Positions 1 to 9,441 of a stretch of 55,329 nt of DNA are shown here, one piece after another. The DNA is taken from the NCBI GenBank assembly GCA_028290285.1, contig JAQGKD010000073.1, positions 1-55,329 on the forward strand, given 5' to 3'. Both the position numbers and the translations under genes were made by a program. The notes beneath the pieces were generated by a model. It was not told where the DNA came from. It searched no databases and saw only the letters and a program-made list of their open reading frames with translations. Source of the stretch: Hyphomicrobiales bacterium. Its GTDB lineage: Bacteria; Pseudomonadota; Alphaproteobacteria; Rhizobiales; Beijerinckiaceae. The first letter of the stretch is position 1. Every line of letters starts with the position of its first letter.

Positions 1-1
1 G

Positions 2-2890
2 ACCGCCGTGACGAAGGGTGACCTGACCCGATCGATTCAAGTCGAAGCCCGCGGCGAAGTCGCCGAGCTGAAGGACAATATCAATACGATGATCGGAAAC
101 CTGCGCCTGACGACGGAGCAGAACACCGAACAGGACTGGCTCAAGACGAATCTGGCGCGCTTCACTAACATGCTTCAGGGCCAGCGCAATCTCGCCGCGG
201 TCGGGAACACACTTCTTTCGGAACTCGCTCCGCTTGTCGGGGCCCAACAGGGGGTGATCTATCAGGTCGAGAGTATCGACGGCGTGCCTTCTGGACTGAC
301 GCTGCTTGCGACGTTTGCGGACACCGGAGCCGGCGGACACCCGGCGCGCCTCCAACTCGGCGAAGGCCTGATTGGACAATGCGCGCGCGACGCTCGCCGG
401 ATGTTGCTCACCGAATTGCCGGTAAATGTTACACCGATCGGTTCGGGCATTTTTAAGGCACCTCCGCGGAACGCAATCGTGCTGCCGGTGCTTTTCGAGG
501 GCCAGGTGAAGGCGGTGATCGAACTTGCGTCGCTGGGCGCATTCACTGAGTTGCAGATTTCCTTCCTAGACCAGCTGACGACGGGAACAGGTATCGTGCT
601 TAACTCCATCGAAGCGACGATGCAGACCGAAGGATTGCTGAAGCAATCGCAGCAACTCGCCGGCGAACTTCAGGCGCAACAGCGCGAGTTACAGCAGACG
701 AACGAGCAGTTGGAGCAGAAGGCGCAACAGCTCGCGGACCGGAACGACGAGGTCGAGGCGAAGAACCAGGAGATTGAGCAGGCCCGTCGTGCCTTGGAAG
801 AGAAGGCGACGGAACTTGCATTGACCTCAAAATACAAGTCCGAGTTCTTGGCTAATATGAGTCACGAACTGCGGACACCGCTCAACTCTATCCTCATTCT
901 AGGGCAGCAGCTCGGTGACAATCCGGAAGGCAATCTGACGGGCAGGCAAGTCGAATTTGCGCGCACGATTCATGGCGCAGGCACCGATCTTCTCAACCTC
1001 ATCTCGGACATCCTCGATCTCTCGAAGATCGAATCGGGAACTGTCTCGGTTGAAGCTGAAGAAATTCTCTTCTCGAGCTTGCTCGACATGATGTCCAGAC
1101 CCTTCCGTCATGAAGCAGAAAGCCGGAAGCTGTCGTTCGAGGTAACGGTGGCTCCCGACCTTGAGAAGAGCATCATTACCGATTCCAAGCGCCTCCAACA
1201 GGTGTTGAAGAATTTGCTGTCGAACGCTTTTAAATTCACAGCTCAGGGCAGCGTCAAGTTGAAGGTCAGTTCCGTCGCAAGCGGGTGGAGCCCTCAACAT
1301 CCGGTCCTAAAGCATGCCCCCGTAGTCGTCGCTTTCGAGGTCGCAGATACCGGCATTGGTATTCCCCCCGAAAAGCAGAAGATTATCTTCGAGGCGTTCC
1401 AGCAAGCGGATGCGAGCACCAGCCGAAAATATGGCGGAACGGGACTCGGTCTCGCCATCAGTCGCGAACTCGCCAATTTGCTCGGCGGCGAAATTCAATT
1501 GCGCAGTGTGCCGGGCGTAGGCAGCGAGTTCACGCTCTATGTCCCATTGACATATGTAGGCAGTCCCGGAGCCGTGCGCACATCGTTCAGTCCCACTCCA
1601 GGCGATTCAACGTCGGCCTCGGCCGTGGCCGCGCTCGCGACCGCGGCGGGCGCACGCCTGTCCGATACATCAGGCAGCGAACGGGTTCCCGACGATCGAC
1701 AGTCCATTGGAACAGGGGACAATGTTCTTCTCATCGTTGAGGACGATGCTCATTACGCGCGCATCCTTGTGGATCTGGCCAAGGACAACGGCTTTAAGGT
1801 GCTCGTCGCATCAAGGGGTGCGGAAGCGCTGTTATTGGCCCGCGAGTATCTGCCGAGCGCCGTGTCGCTCGATGTATTTCTCCCGGATATGCTGGGCTGG
1901 AATGTCCTTAGCCAACTGAAGCAGGATCCGACCACCCGCCACATACCCGTGCAAATGGTGACCCTCGATGAAGATCGTCAACATGGTCTTGCGCGGGGAG
2001 CTTTTTCGTTCCTGACGAAACCCACGACGTCCGAGGCACTGGGGAGAGCGATCGCGCGGATCAAATCGTTCTCAGAGCCCCGCCGCAAGCTCCTGCTGAT
2101 CGTTGAGGACAATGCAGCCGAATTGCTGAGCGTGAGCGAGCTTCTGGGACATGAGGATATCGAGATCCGGACTGTGGATACGGGCGAGGAGGCGTTGGCG
2201 GTCCTGGGTCGCGAGGCCGTCGATTGTGTCGTGCTCGACCTAAAGCTGCCGGACATGACTGGTTTCGAAGTTCTGGAGAGGATGAGCGACGACGCCGAAA
2301 TCCGCGATGTTCCGGTCGTGGTATTCACGGGGCGCGTTCTCACGGCCGAAGAGGATCTGCGCCTTCACTCGATGGCGAGAAGCGTCGTCGTCAAGGGAGT
2401 GGAATCCCCGGAGCGCCTTCTCGACGAGACGGCACTCTTCCTGCATCGGGTGGTGTCAAATCTTCCAGAGACGAAGCAGCGTATGCTGGAGCGTCTTCAT
2501 CGTTCGGACGATGATTTGCAGGATCGTACAGTTCTTTTGGTAGACGACGACGCCCGAAACATCTTCGCGCTGTCCAGCGTTCTGGAGCGGCGCGGAATGC
2601 GCGTACTGACGGCGACAACGGGCAGAGAGGCGGTCGAAATCGTCCAGTCCCGGTCGGATGTTGCCATCGTGCTGATGGATATCATGATGCCGGAAATGGA
2701 TGGCTACCAGACCATACAAGTCATACGTGCCGACCCTGCATTCCGTCGCTTGCCGATTGTCGCGCTGACGGCTAAGGCGATGAAGGGTGATCGCGAAAAG
2801 TGCCTGGAGGCAGGCGCTTCGGACTATCTCGCTAAACCTGTAAATACGGAGCAATTGCTTTCCGCACTTCGCATCTGGCTTCATCGATGA
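2..2890 (+). CDS. hybrid sensor histidine kinase with three receiver domains (5' end outside window)
   Basis: The frame is open from base 2, so the true start and the sensor region lie upstream; the GTG at 8 is only the first in-window start-like codon. Numbering from that GTG: the end of a HAMP-type repeat (about 1-40), a GAF-like domain (55-205), a coiled coil rich in Q/E/L (205-275), HisKA with SHELRTPLN (His about 286), HATPase with N box NLLSNAFKF (about 400), DTGIGI and GTGLGLA, then three receivers. Phospho-acceptor Asp candidates are in SLDVFLP (about 621), VLDLKLP (about 744) and LMDIMMP (about 890). All three keep the acidic pocket (VEDD, VEDN, VDDD). Proteins with this HAMP-GAF-HK-REC-REC-REC order usually carry many HAMP repeats N-terminally. 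It overlaps the next kinase by 4 bp (ATGA), so the two are probably co-translated and work in one phosphorelay. The input signal is unknown. Confidence 0.93.
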   Translation, partial: TAVTKGDLTRSIQVEARGEVAELKDNINTMIGNLRLTTEQNTEQDWLKTNLARFTNMLQGQRNLAAVGNTLLSELAPLVGAQQGVIYQVESIDGVPSGLTLLATFADTGAGGHPARLQLGEGLIGQCARDARRMLLTELPVNVTPIGSGIFKAPPRNAIVLPVLFEGQVKAVIELASLGAFTELQISFLDQLTTGTGIVLNSIEATMQTEGLLKQSQQLAGELQAQQRELQQTNEQLEQKAQQLADRNDEVEAKNQEIEQARRALEEKATELALTSKYKSEFLANMSHELRTPLNSILILGQQLGDNPEGNLTGRQVEFARTIHGAGTDLLNLISDILDLSKIESGTVSVEAEEILFSSLLDMMSRPFRHEAESRKLSFEVTVAPDLEKSIITDSKRLQQVLKNLLSNAFKFTAQGSVKLKVSSVASGWSPQHPVLKHAPVVVAFEVADTGIGIPPEKQKIIFEAFQQADASTSRKYGGTGLGLAISRELANLLGGEIQLRSVPGVGSEFTLYVPLTYVGSPGAVRTSFSPTPGDSTSASAVAALATAAGARLSDTSGSERVPDDRQSIGTGDNVLLIVEDDAHYARILVDLAKDNGFKVLVASRGAEALLLAREYLPSAVSLDVFLPDMLGWNVLSQLKQDPTTRHIPVQMVTLDEDRQHGLARGAFSFLTKPTTSEALGRAIARIKSFSEPRRKLLLIVEDNAAELLSVSELLGHEDIEIRTVDTGEEALAVLGREAVDCVVLDLKLPDMTGFEVLERMSDDAEIRDVPVVVFTGRVLTAEEDLRLHSMARSVVVKGVESPERLLDETALFLHRVVSNLPETKQRMLERLHRSDDDLQDRTVLLVDDDARNIFALSSVLERRGMRVLTATTGREAVEIVQSRSDVAIVLMDIMMPEMDGYQTIQVIRADPAFRRLPIVALTAKAMKGDREKCLEAGASDYLAKPVNTEQLLSALRIWLHR

Positions 2891-5055
2891 ACCGAGGCAA
2901 TGGGGCTGAGTCAGTGATCCGTGGCAATCCAGAGAAAGCAACCGTCCTCCTGGTCGACGATCAGCCGGGAAAGCTGCTGACCTACGAGGCAATCTTGGGC
3001 GAGCTCGGGGAGAACCTCGTCAAGGCGAGTTCGGCGCGTGAGGCCTTGGCAGTCTTGCTGAAAACAGATGTGGCTCTTGTGCTCATCGACGTTTGCATGC
3101 CCGAACTCGATGGGTTCGAGCTTGCTACGATCATCCGCGAGCACCCGCGATTTCGGAAGACGCCGCTAATCTTCGTCTCGGCCGTACAAATTACCGAACT
3201 CGATCGCTTGCGCGGCTACGAAGCGGGCGCTGTCGATTACGTACCGGTGCCCGTCGTGCCCGAGCTGCTCCGTGCCAAGGTCAAGGTTTTTCTCGAGCTC
3301 CACCGCACGTCTATGGAGCTGGAACGACTAAATGCGGAATTGGAAGAGCGGGTCGCCAAGCGAACGGCCGAACTTGAATCCGTCGCGACGCGGCTGCTCG
3401 AAAGCGAGCAGCGACGGAGCCTGGCTCTTGTAGCGGGACGCATGGGATCTTGGGAGCGGAATCTTCTGACCGGCGAATATTCGTGGGATGAGGGACAGTA
3501 TCGAATCTACGGCGTCGATCCCGCAAAATTTCTGCCAACCGTGGACGCCGTCCAGCAGCTCATTCATGCAGACGATCTCGACCGCGTCTTGAAGGCCGAG
3601 GAGCAGGCTGCTGGATCCGGAAGGTCCTTCTATTCGGAGTTCCGCCTCGTTGGACCCGATGGCACTATACGCTGGTGCATCGCAGGTGGAGCGGTCACGC
3701 TCGATAGTTCTGGAACGCCCCTCCGACTAACTGGCGTGACGCACGACATCACTGACAGGAAAGTGCTCGAAGAAACGCTGCAAAATCAGAAGGACGAGTT
3801 GGAGCAACTTGTGGAGGCGCGTACCAGGGAGCGCGAGGTTGCGCTGGCGCAGCTCTTCGAGGCGCAGAAGCTCGACACCATCGGCCAGCTGACGGGCGGC
3901 GTCGCGCATGATTTCAACAATCTCCTGATGGTCATCTTGGGCAGCCTCGAACTACTGAGGAAGCGGCTCACGCCGATGGACCCGCGCGTTCAACGGCTGC
4001 TCGAGAATGCGATGCAGGGCGCAGACCGCGGAACGGCTCTCACGCAGCGTCTTCTTGCCTTTGCCCGGCGTCAGGAACTGCGGCCGCAGTCGATCGACAT
4101 CCCGACGCTGATCGGTGGTATGCGTGAGTTGTTGGAACGCGCGATTGGTCCAGGAATACAGTTGAATCTGAACATTCCAGTTCAGTTGGATCTGGTTCAA
4201 GCAGACGCCAACCAGCTCGAACTCGCGGTTCTGAATCTTGCCGTCAACTCACGTGACGCCATGCCGCTCGGGGGCACCCTCACGCTCACGGCTGTTGAGC
4301 CGGGTGGGCGTCCCGTGCCGCCCAGCCTGCCGCCCGGCGAATATGTCTGTATAGAGATTGCGGACACCGGAATGGGAATGGACGAGGAAACCCTCCAGCG
4401 CTCGCGAGAGCCGTTCTTCACGACGAAGGGACCCGGAAAGGGCACGGGTCTCGGTTTGTCGATGGTGCATGGCCTTGCGGCGCAATCGGGCGGCGGCATG
4501 AACATCCTAAGCTGCGTCGGGGGTGGGACGCAGGTTCAAATATTTCTGCCGAAGGCTTTACAATCGCGCGAAGACTCGACTCAGGACAGCCCTTCTACCG
4601 ACGAGGCAGGGCCGGCCTCTCCGCCGCAGTCCTATTGCGTCCTCCTCGTCGACGACGATCTTCTGGTTCGCACGGGCACGGCTGCGATGCTCGAGGATCT
4701 GGGCCATGTGGTCGTCGAAGTTGACTCAGGCGCGCAGGCTTTGGCTCAACTCAAGCAGGGAACCAGGATCGATGTGGTCATCACCGACCATGCAATGCCG
4801 GGGATGACCGGGCTTGCTCTGATGCGGGCACTCAAATCCAGTTACCCGGAGATGCCTGTGATCCTCGCGAGCGGGTTTGCAGAAATAGCGGACGACGAAC
4901 GTGTGGTTGGCCTGCCGCGCCTCACCAAGCCATTTCGGCAGCATGCGTTGGCAACCGCCATCAGTGCCGCAGCGGCGGCGCGGCATAGCACGGCTGCGGG
5001 TGAAATTGCCTCGTCGATTAACGATCGGCTGTCGAACATGCCGAAATCCGTTTAG
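2887..5055 (+). CDS. hybrid histidine kinase, REC-PAS-HisKA-HATPase-REC
   Basis: A 722-residue cytosolic kinase with no membrane segment. Order: N-terminal receiver (about 18-135, VLLVDDQ, acceptor Asp near 67 in LIDVCMP), coiled coil (140-170), PAS/PAC (about 175-300, ending VTHDITDRK), second coiled coil, HisKA with GGVAHDFNN (His near 341), HATPase with VNSRDAM, DTGMGM and GTGLGLS, and a C-terminal receiver (about 583-700, Asp near 634 in ITDHAMP). The start ATG lies inside the stop of the upstream hybrid kinase, a classical coupling overlap, so both are in one operon. The N-terminal receiver probably takes phosphate from a partner, plausibly the upstream kinase; this pairing is inference. 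An N-terminal REC plus PAS kinase of this type is common in Hyphomicrobiales. A terminator follows about 95 bp downstream. Confidence 0.93.
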   Translation: MNRGNGAESVIRGNPEKATVLLVDDQPGKLLTYEAILGELGENLVKASSAREALAVLLKTDVALVLIDVCMPELDGFELATIIREHPRFRKTPLIFVSAVQITELDRLRGYEAGAVDYVPVPVVPELLRAKVKVFLELHRTSMELERLNAELEERVAKRTAELESVATRLLESEQRRSLALVAGRMGSWERNLLTGEYSWDEGQYRIYGVDPAKFLPTVDAVQQLIHADDLDRVLKAEEQAAGSGRSFYSEFRLVGPDGTIRWCIAGGAVTLDSSGTPLRLTGVTHDITDRKVLEETLQNQKDELEQLVEARTREREVALAQLFEAQKLDTIGQLTGGVAHDFNNLLMVILGSLELLRKRLTPMDPRVQRLLENAMQGADRGTALTQRLLAFARRQELRPQSIDIPTLIGGMRELLERAIGPGIQLNLNIPVQLDLVQADANQLELAVLNLAVNSRDAMPLGGTLTLTAVEPGGRPVPPSLPPGEYVCIEIADTGMGMDEETLQRSREPFFTTKGPGKGTGLGLSMVHGLAAQSGGGMNILSCVGGGTQVQIFLPKALQSREDSTQDSPSTDEAGPASPPQSYCVLLVDDDLLVRTGTAAMLEDLGHVVVEVDSGAQALAQLKQGTRIDVVITDHAMPGMTGLALMRALKSSYPEMPVILASGFAEIADDERVVGLPRLTKPFRQHALATAISAAAAARHSTAAGEIASSINDRLSNMPKSV

Positions 5056-5150
5056 TCCGTCTAGCCATTCTAGCTGCGTGATGCCGCCCGCAGAAGGGCT
5101 TCTGCGAAGGGCGCAGACCTCATCCGACTTTTGATGCCCATTTAAAGTCC

Positions 5151-5177
5151 AACTGGCCTCGGTGCGGCCAGTTTTTT
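5151..5177 (+). terminator. rho-independent terminator after the hybrid kinases
   Basis: A perfect 8-bp stem (AACTGGCC at 5151-5158 with GGCCAGTT at 5166-5173), a 7-nt loop and a T-run at 5172-5177, followed by a second T-rich stretch (5180-5185). It lies about 95 bp after the second hybrid kinase and closes that operon. Confidence 0.85.
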
Positions 5178-5236
5178 GATTTTTTAGGGCGACAGACTTC
5201 GCCGCTTCGGGACGGAAAGGGTTCTCCCCACAGTTG

Positions 5237-5604
5237 ACAGGCCTGCCGCGAGTTATCGATATGCAGCCGCGCCGCTACTTCATCTTCTTAGACGGCGCGC
5301 CGGATGGCGCCTGGATTGTCGGATGCGAGGGCGAACTCGTCAACTCGGACAACGCCGCCACCTGAGCGCCGCCGAATTCAGACTTCTGCATGCCCTCGTG
5401 CAGCGGCCACGCCTGGTGCTCACGCGCGAGCAGCTCCTCGATCTGACGCGCGGCCGTGATGCGGAGCCGTTCGACCGCAGCATCAACAACCAAATCAGCC
5501 GCCTCCGCAAGAAGCTGGAACGCGATTCTTCCCACCCACAGATCATCAAGACCTTCTGGGGAGACGGCTATCAGTTCGCATCCGACGTCGAGGTCGTCGC
5601 ATGA
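5237..5604 (+). pseudogene. OmpR-family response regulator, decayed; only the DNA-binding domain is readable
   Basis: From 5323 the frame gives a winged-helix effector domain: HLSAAEFRLLHALVQRP, then LTREQLLDLTRGR, SINNQISRLRKKLE and IKTFWGDGYQF, the normal end of OmpR/PhoB regulators. Just upstream the matching sequence continues in another frame (from about 5237), so there is a frameshift near 5320-5345. The whole receiver domain (about 120 residues) is missing. The last codons overlap the following kinase relic by ATGA (5601-5604), the ancestral coupling of a two-component operon. I read it as a dead gene; a stand-alone DNA-binding product of about 90 residues is possible but unlikely. Confidence 0.72.
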
Positions 5605-6945
5605 GCCGGCTGCTTCCAAGGACGATGGCAGGCCGTCTCGGCGCCCTCGTCGTTGGGGGCGCTCGTCGTCGCGCAGGTCGTCGCCTTCGGCATCTTCGCG
5701 GCCGAGCGCTCCGACCTGTCCGCGTCATGTCGCGGACGCAGGTCGCCAACAAGCTCGCCACCCTCATCCGCGTGCTGGACAACGTCCCGGCTGGCACTAC
5801 CGCGGAGGTCCTGAGGGGGTCAGCTCGCGCCGCCAGCACTTCTCGATCAACGACGCGCCCTTGGTCCCCACCGAGGCGATCGACGGCGGCACCCGCGAGA
5901 TGTCGGAGCGGGTTCGGCGCGTGCTCGGCGCCAGTGCGCGACAGGTGCGAATTTCACTAAAGCCTGACGTCGGCCGAAAACCGGGTCGCCGCGGGCAGCG
6001 TGTCGTCCCAGGCGAGCCACAGGCGCTCGACGTTTCGTCCAGCTCGCCAACGGCGGCTGGCTGAACGGCGAGACGCTGCTCCGTCTGACAGCCGCGCCGG
6101 GCGGCAACATCTGGCCGTAGCTGCTGATCCCGAGTCTGCTGTCGACGCTCGCGGCGGTGCTGATCGGCGTGCGCTGGATCACCCAACCGATGGTGGTGCT
6201 GGCGGAGGCCGCCGAGCGGATTGGTCGCGGCGCATTTGTCGAGCCTTTGTCGATCAACGCACCCATCGAGCTCTCGCGCACCGTCGCGGCCTTCAACCTC
6301 ATGCAGGAACGCTTGTCCCGATTCCTGACAGACCGTCTGGCGATGCTCGCCGCCATCAGCCACGATCCGCGAACGCCGATCACCGTCGCCCGCCTCAGGG
6401 CCGAGATGCTGGATGACGAAGCTGTGCGCGAAGCGCTCGTCGAATCGCTCGACGCGATGAAGCTCATAACGGAGTCTCCGCTGTCCCTAGCCAAGGACGA
6501 GTGGAGCGCCGAGGAAAGCCGGGCGGTGGACCTGCCATCGCTGGTCGACGCCGTCCCCGACGATCTTCGAGCCGCGGGTCACCCCGTCGATGTCGTCTCG
6601 GCGCCGAGCTTCGTTTACAGATGCAAGCCGACCCTGCGGAAGCGCGCGTTCGCCGATCTGATGAGTAACGCTGCGAAGTTCGGTCAGCGGGCGGTGGTCA
6701 GCATCGAACAGGCCGGCACGGACGTGCGTATCCGGATCGCCGACGACGGTCCGGGGCTGCCCGCCTACCAGATCGACAAGGTGTTCGCGCCCTTCGTGCG
6801 CGGCGAGCCGTCGCGCAACGAGCAGTCGGACGGCATCGGGCTCGGCCTGCCGATCGCCCGCTCCATCGTCAAGGCGCGCGGCGGCGAAATCCGCTTGCAG
6901 AGCTTGCAACGCGGGCTTCGAGCGGAGGTGGTGCTGCCGAGGTAG
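5601..6945 (+). pseudogene. EnvZ-like sensor histidine kinase, several frameshifts and an in-frame stop
   Basis: Recognisable pieces lie in different frames: an N-terminal membrane segment just after 5601, a periplasmic-type stretch (VANKLATLIRVLDN, then HFSINDAPLVP in another frame), and from 6071 a frame interrupted by TAG at 6118-6120. After the stop, 6157-6945 reads HAMP (WITQPMVVLAEAAERI), HisKA with AAISHDPRTPIT and HATPase (DLMSNAAKFG, DDGPGLP, GIGLGLP). The usual HDLRTPIT is HDPRTPIT here, a proline inside the phospho-acceptor helix that would be damaging. The 262-residue 3' part could still be translated but lacks the sensor and the first transmembrane helix. It is the partner of the broken OmpR-type regulator just upstream. 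Confidence 0.78.
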
Positions 6946-7067
6946 GGCGGCGACGCAAACGTGCTGTTCATCACTTTTTTTGTTTCGCATGCCGCTTCGG
7001 TGTTGAGGTCGCGCGAGTGTTTTCTATTTCGTCGAATGAACAACGAGCCTGAACGCGGAAGGTAGTC

Positions 7068-8324
7068 ATGAACCACTCAGCGGATTCGATCCTCAGGTCG
7101 GGGGGCACGCGCCCCATCCAGTCTACATCGCCGAATGGCGTCAACAGCGCCGCGCTCATCTCGGCCGCCGCGATGATCGTAGCTGGCGACATTTGGATTG
7201 CTGACGCCGTCAGCGGTCGCCAAGCCGCGCTTTTCATTCTGGGAACGCTGTTGGGCCTGGTCCTGTATCACGCCTCTTTCGGCTTCACGTCAGCTTGGCG
7301 AGTTTTCATCTCGGACAGACGTGGCTCAGGGCTGCGGGCACAGATGCTGATGCTGGCGGTGGCCACGGCCCTGTTCTTCCCGGCGCTCGCCAGCGGCAGT
7401 TTGTTTGGGCAACCCGTGACAGGCCTGGTGTCGCCGCTCGGCGTGTCGGTCATTTTTGGGGCGTTCATTTTCGGGATCGGCATGCAGATGGGAGGTGGAT
7501 GCGCCTCCGGGACGCTCTACACGGTCGGCGGCGGTTCGACTCGTATGCTGATCACGCTCGCCGCATTCGTGGTCGGATCGACGGTCGGGGCCTATCATTT
7601 GTCCTGGTGGTCATCGTTGCCGAGTTTTCCGCCCATTTCCCTTGTAAAGGCTTGGGGTCCATGGCTCGCTCTCGCTGTTCATTGGACTGTTTTCGGCTGC
7701 ATTGTTGTTGGGACGCTCTGGCTTGAAAAGCGAGCACATGGCAGCCTCCTCGCTCGACCGGCGGCGCTTCGTAGCGGCTTTCCACGCTTTCTGCGCGGGC
7801 CCTGGCCCATCCTGGCCGGAGCGATCGGGTTGGCTCTCCTCAATTTCGCGACGCTGGCGCTCGCCGGCCGACCGTGGGGGATCACCTCGGCATTTGCCTT
7901 GTGGGGGTCTAAGATCGCTGGGTGCCTGGGCTTGGCTGACGTGTCTAACTGGACTTATTGGGCTAGCGCCGAGCGCCGCGCCGAACTGACCGGGAGCGTC
8001 TTGAACGACGTCACGTCCGTGATGGATGTTGGGATCATCCTGGGGGCTTTGCTCGCGGCAGCGCTCGCCGGTCGCTTTTCGCCAAAGACGACGATCTCGG
8101 CAAGGTCAGCGGCAGCCGCGGTGGTAGGGGGCTTGCTGCTCGGCTATGGAGCGCGCCTCGCTTATGGCTGCAACATTGGCGCTTATTTCTCGGGAATAGC
8201 CTCGGGCAGTCTGCATGGGTGGGCGTGGATGGTTGCGGCCTTCTTCGGCAACGTGTTGGGGACGCGAGTGCGGCCATTTTTCGGCCTGGAGGTGGAGCGG
8301 ACGGTACGGCAAACCGGTTGTTAG
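7068..8324 (+). CDS. YeeE/YedE family sulfur-compound transporter
   Basis: A 418-residue polytopic inner-membrane protein. The two family signatures are present: GGGCASGTLYTVG in the N half (about 145) and GYGARLAYGCNIGAYFSG in the C half (about 365), each with the conserved cysteine that lines the pore of YeeE (TsuA), which imports thiosulfate. About nine to ten hydrophobic helices are evident, interrupted by the less hydrophobic stretch around SERRAELTGSVLND. It is full length. The ATG at 7068 follows GGAAGGTAG. It stands alone, with a dead two-component pair upstream and a relic downstream, so the substrate (thiosulfate or another small sulfur species) is inferred from the family only. Confidence 0.88.
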   Translation: MNHSADSILRSGGTRPIQSTSPNGVNSAALISAAAMIVAGDIWIADAVSGRQAALFILGTLLGLVLYHASFGFTSAWRVFISDRRGSGLRAQMLMLAVATALFFPALASGSLFGQPVTGLVSPLGVSVIFGAFIFGIGMQMGGGCASGTLYTVGGGSTRMLITLAAFVVGSTVGAYHLSWWSSLPSFPPISLVKAWGPWLALAVHWTVFGCIVVGTLWLEKRAHGSLLARPAALRSGFPRFLRGPWPILAGAIGLALLNFATLALAGRPWGITSAFALWGSKIAGCLGLADVSNWTYWASAERRAELTGSVLNDVTSVMDVGIILGALLAAALAGRFSPKTTISARSAAAAVVGGLLLGYGARLAYGCNIGAYFSGIASGSLHGWAWMVAAFFGNVLGTRVRPFFGLEVERTVRQTGC

Positions 8325-8558
8325 GGCGACTCCATCCGACTCCGTCGAGGATGTCGGCTCGACGCGGAGCATCGGCTTGCCGGGCCCCGAATGTACCCAT
8401 GCCAGTATGCGGCTGGGCGAGGCGGCAGAACCGGGCCAGCGCTGAACTGGCGTTCGCGGCTCGCGTAAGCCGGATGTTGGTTAGGCCCGAGGTGCGTCCA
8501 ACGCGGACCGGTCGCGGGCGTTCATGGTCGCGGGGGGCGCAACCATCGGAGCGAAATC

Positions 8559-8645
8559 TTGGCTGAACCATATCTGTTCACGCCTTTCCGGCTGAAGTCA
8601 CTCGAGCTTGCAAATCGGATCGTGATCGCGCCGATGAGCCAATAA
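8559..8645 (+). pseudogene. N-terminal relic of an Old Yellow Enzyme family NADH:flavin oxidoreductase
   Basis: Starting at TTG 8559 the frame reads YLFTPFRLKSLELANRIVIA then PMSQ, which is the almost invariant start of OYE/NamA/XenB-type flavoenzymes (LFxPLxLxxLxLxNRIVxxPMxQ). A TAA follows at 8643 and no downstream OYE motifs were found. Family members are about 350-370 residues long, so over 90% of the gene is missing. Confidence 0.65.
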
Positions 8646-9440
8646 GTGCAACCTCTACTCCGTCACGCAGGCCAGCCGGCCATCCGCGATTGGTTCAACA
8701 TCGCGAAAAACGGGATCGGCAACGTGCCACCCATGGCGGCATCCTCCCCGCCTACCCGGCGCCAGCCGTGCGGCTTTGTCCGGATGGCCGTGAACTGCTC
8801 CAAGCCGAAGCGTCTCATACAGGGCAGCAAGGGTCGGTATGGGCAGGCCGCTGCGGGCACGCGGCATTGTTGCGCAGAGCCACAGAGCCGCGGCTCGCCC
8901 AAAAAACAGGCTCGCTTCGGCGGGTTGCTGATCGTTGCCACAACGCTGGCCGCGATCACGGGCTCTATCGTGTTTGCCGGTCTCGGGTCTTCGGATGCCG
9001 ATGGCGGGGCGCGCGACCGCATCAGGACTTGTTCCTGGGCCCTCTGCGCCGGAAGGTGGACTTAAGTGCGGAGTCTCGCGGCGAGCTGCATTCCTCCATC
9101 TTTGACTTTCTCTTCCCGCAAGTGTACCAGAATCCAGTCGAAAAGATTCAGGTCGGTCTGGTTAGTCCGGCCCTCGCGGAAGCGGAAGAGGCGCTTCTGC
9201 GCACCCCCGGCCCCCCTTCCAAAGGGATGGGGTAGTAGCCGGCCGGATTCAACGCCATGAGCCGTCGAGTTGCTGCATCGAAACGTTTCCGAAGCGGACC
9301 CCCCGATCCCTACCGGCCTATGCTCGATGTCCTCGCCACCTAGCAGAATCGCGACCCGACCCAGTTGGTCGTGGGCGTCAATGACGGTCCGATCTCGACG
9401 TTACCGGTGCAGATCAGTTAGCCGGGGGCGCCGGATGCCA
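8646..9440. other. stretch without an assignable gene
   Basis: Several overlapping open frames exist on both strands, but none shows a known domain. The most protein-like pieces are a single hydrophobic segment on the plus strand (about 8900-9000, GGLLIVATTLAAITGSIVFA) and a short stretch near 9350-9415 (LVVGVNDGPISTLPVQI) bounded by stops. I interpret this as decayed coding sequence. Confidence 0.4.
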
Positions 9441-9441
9441 C

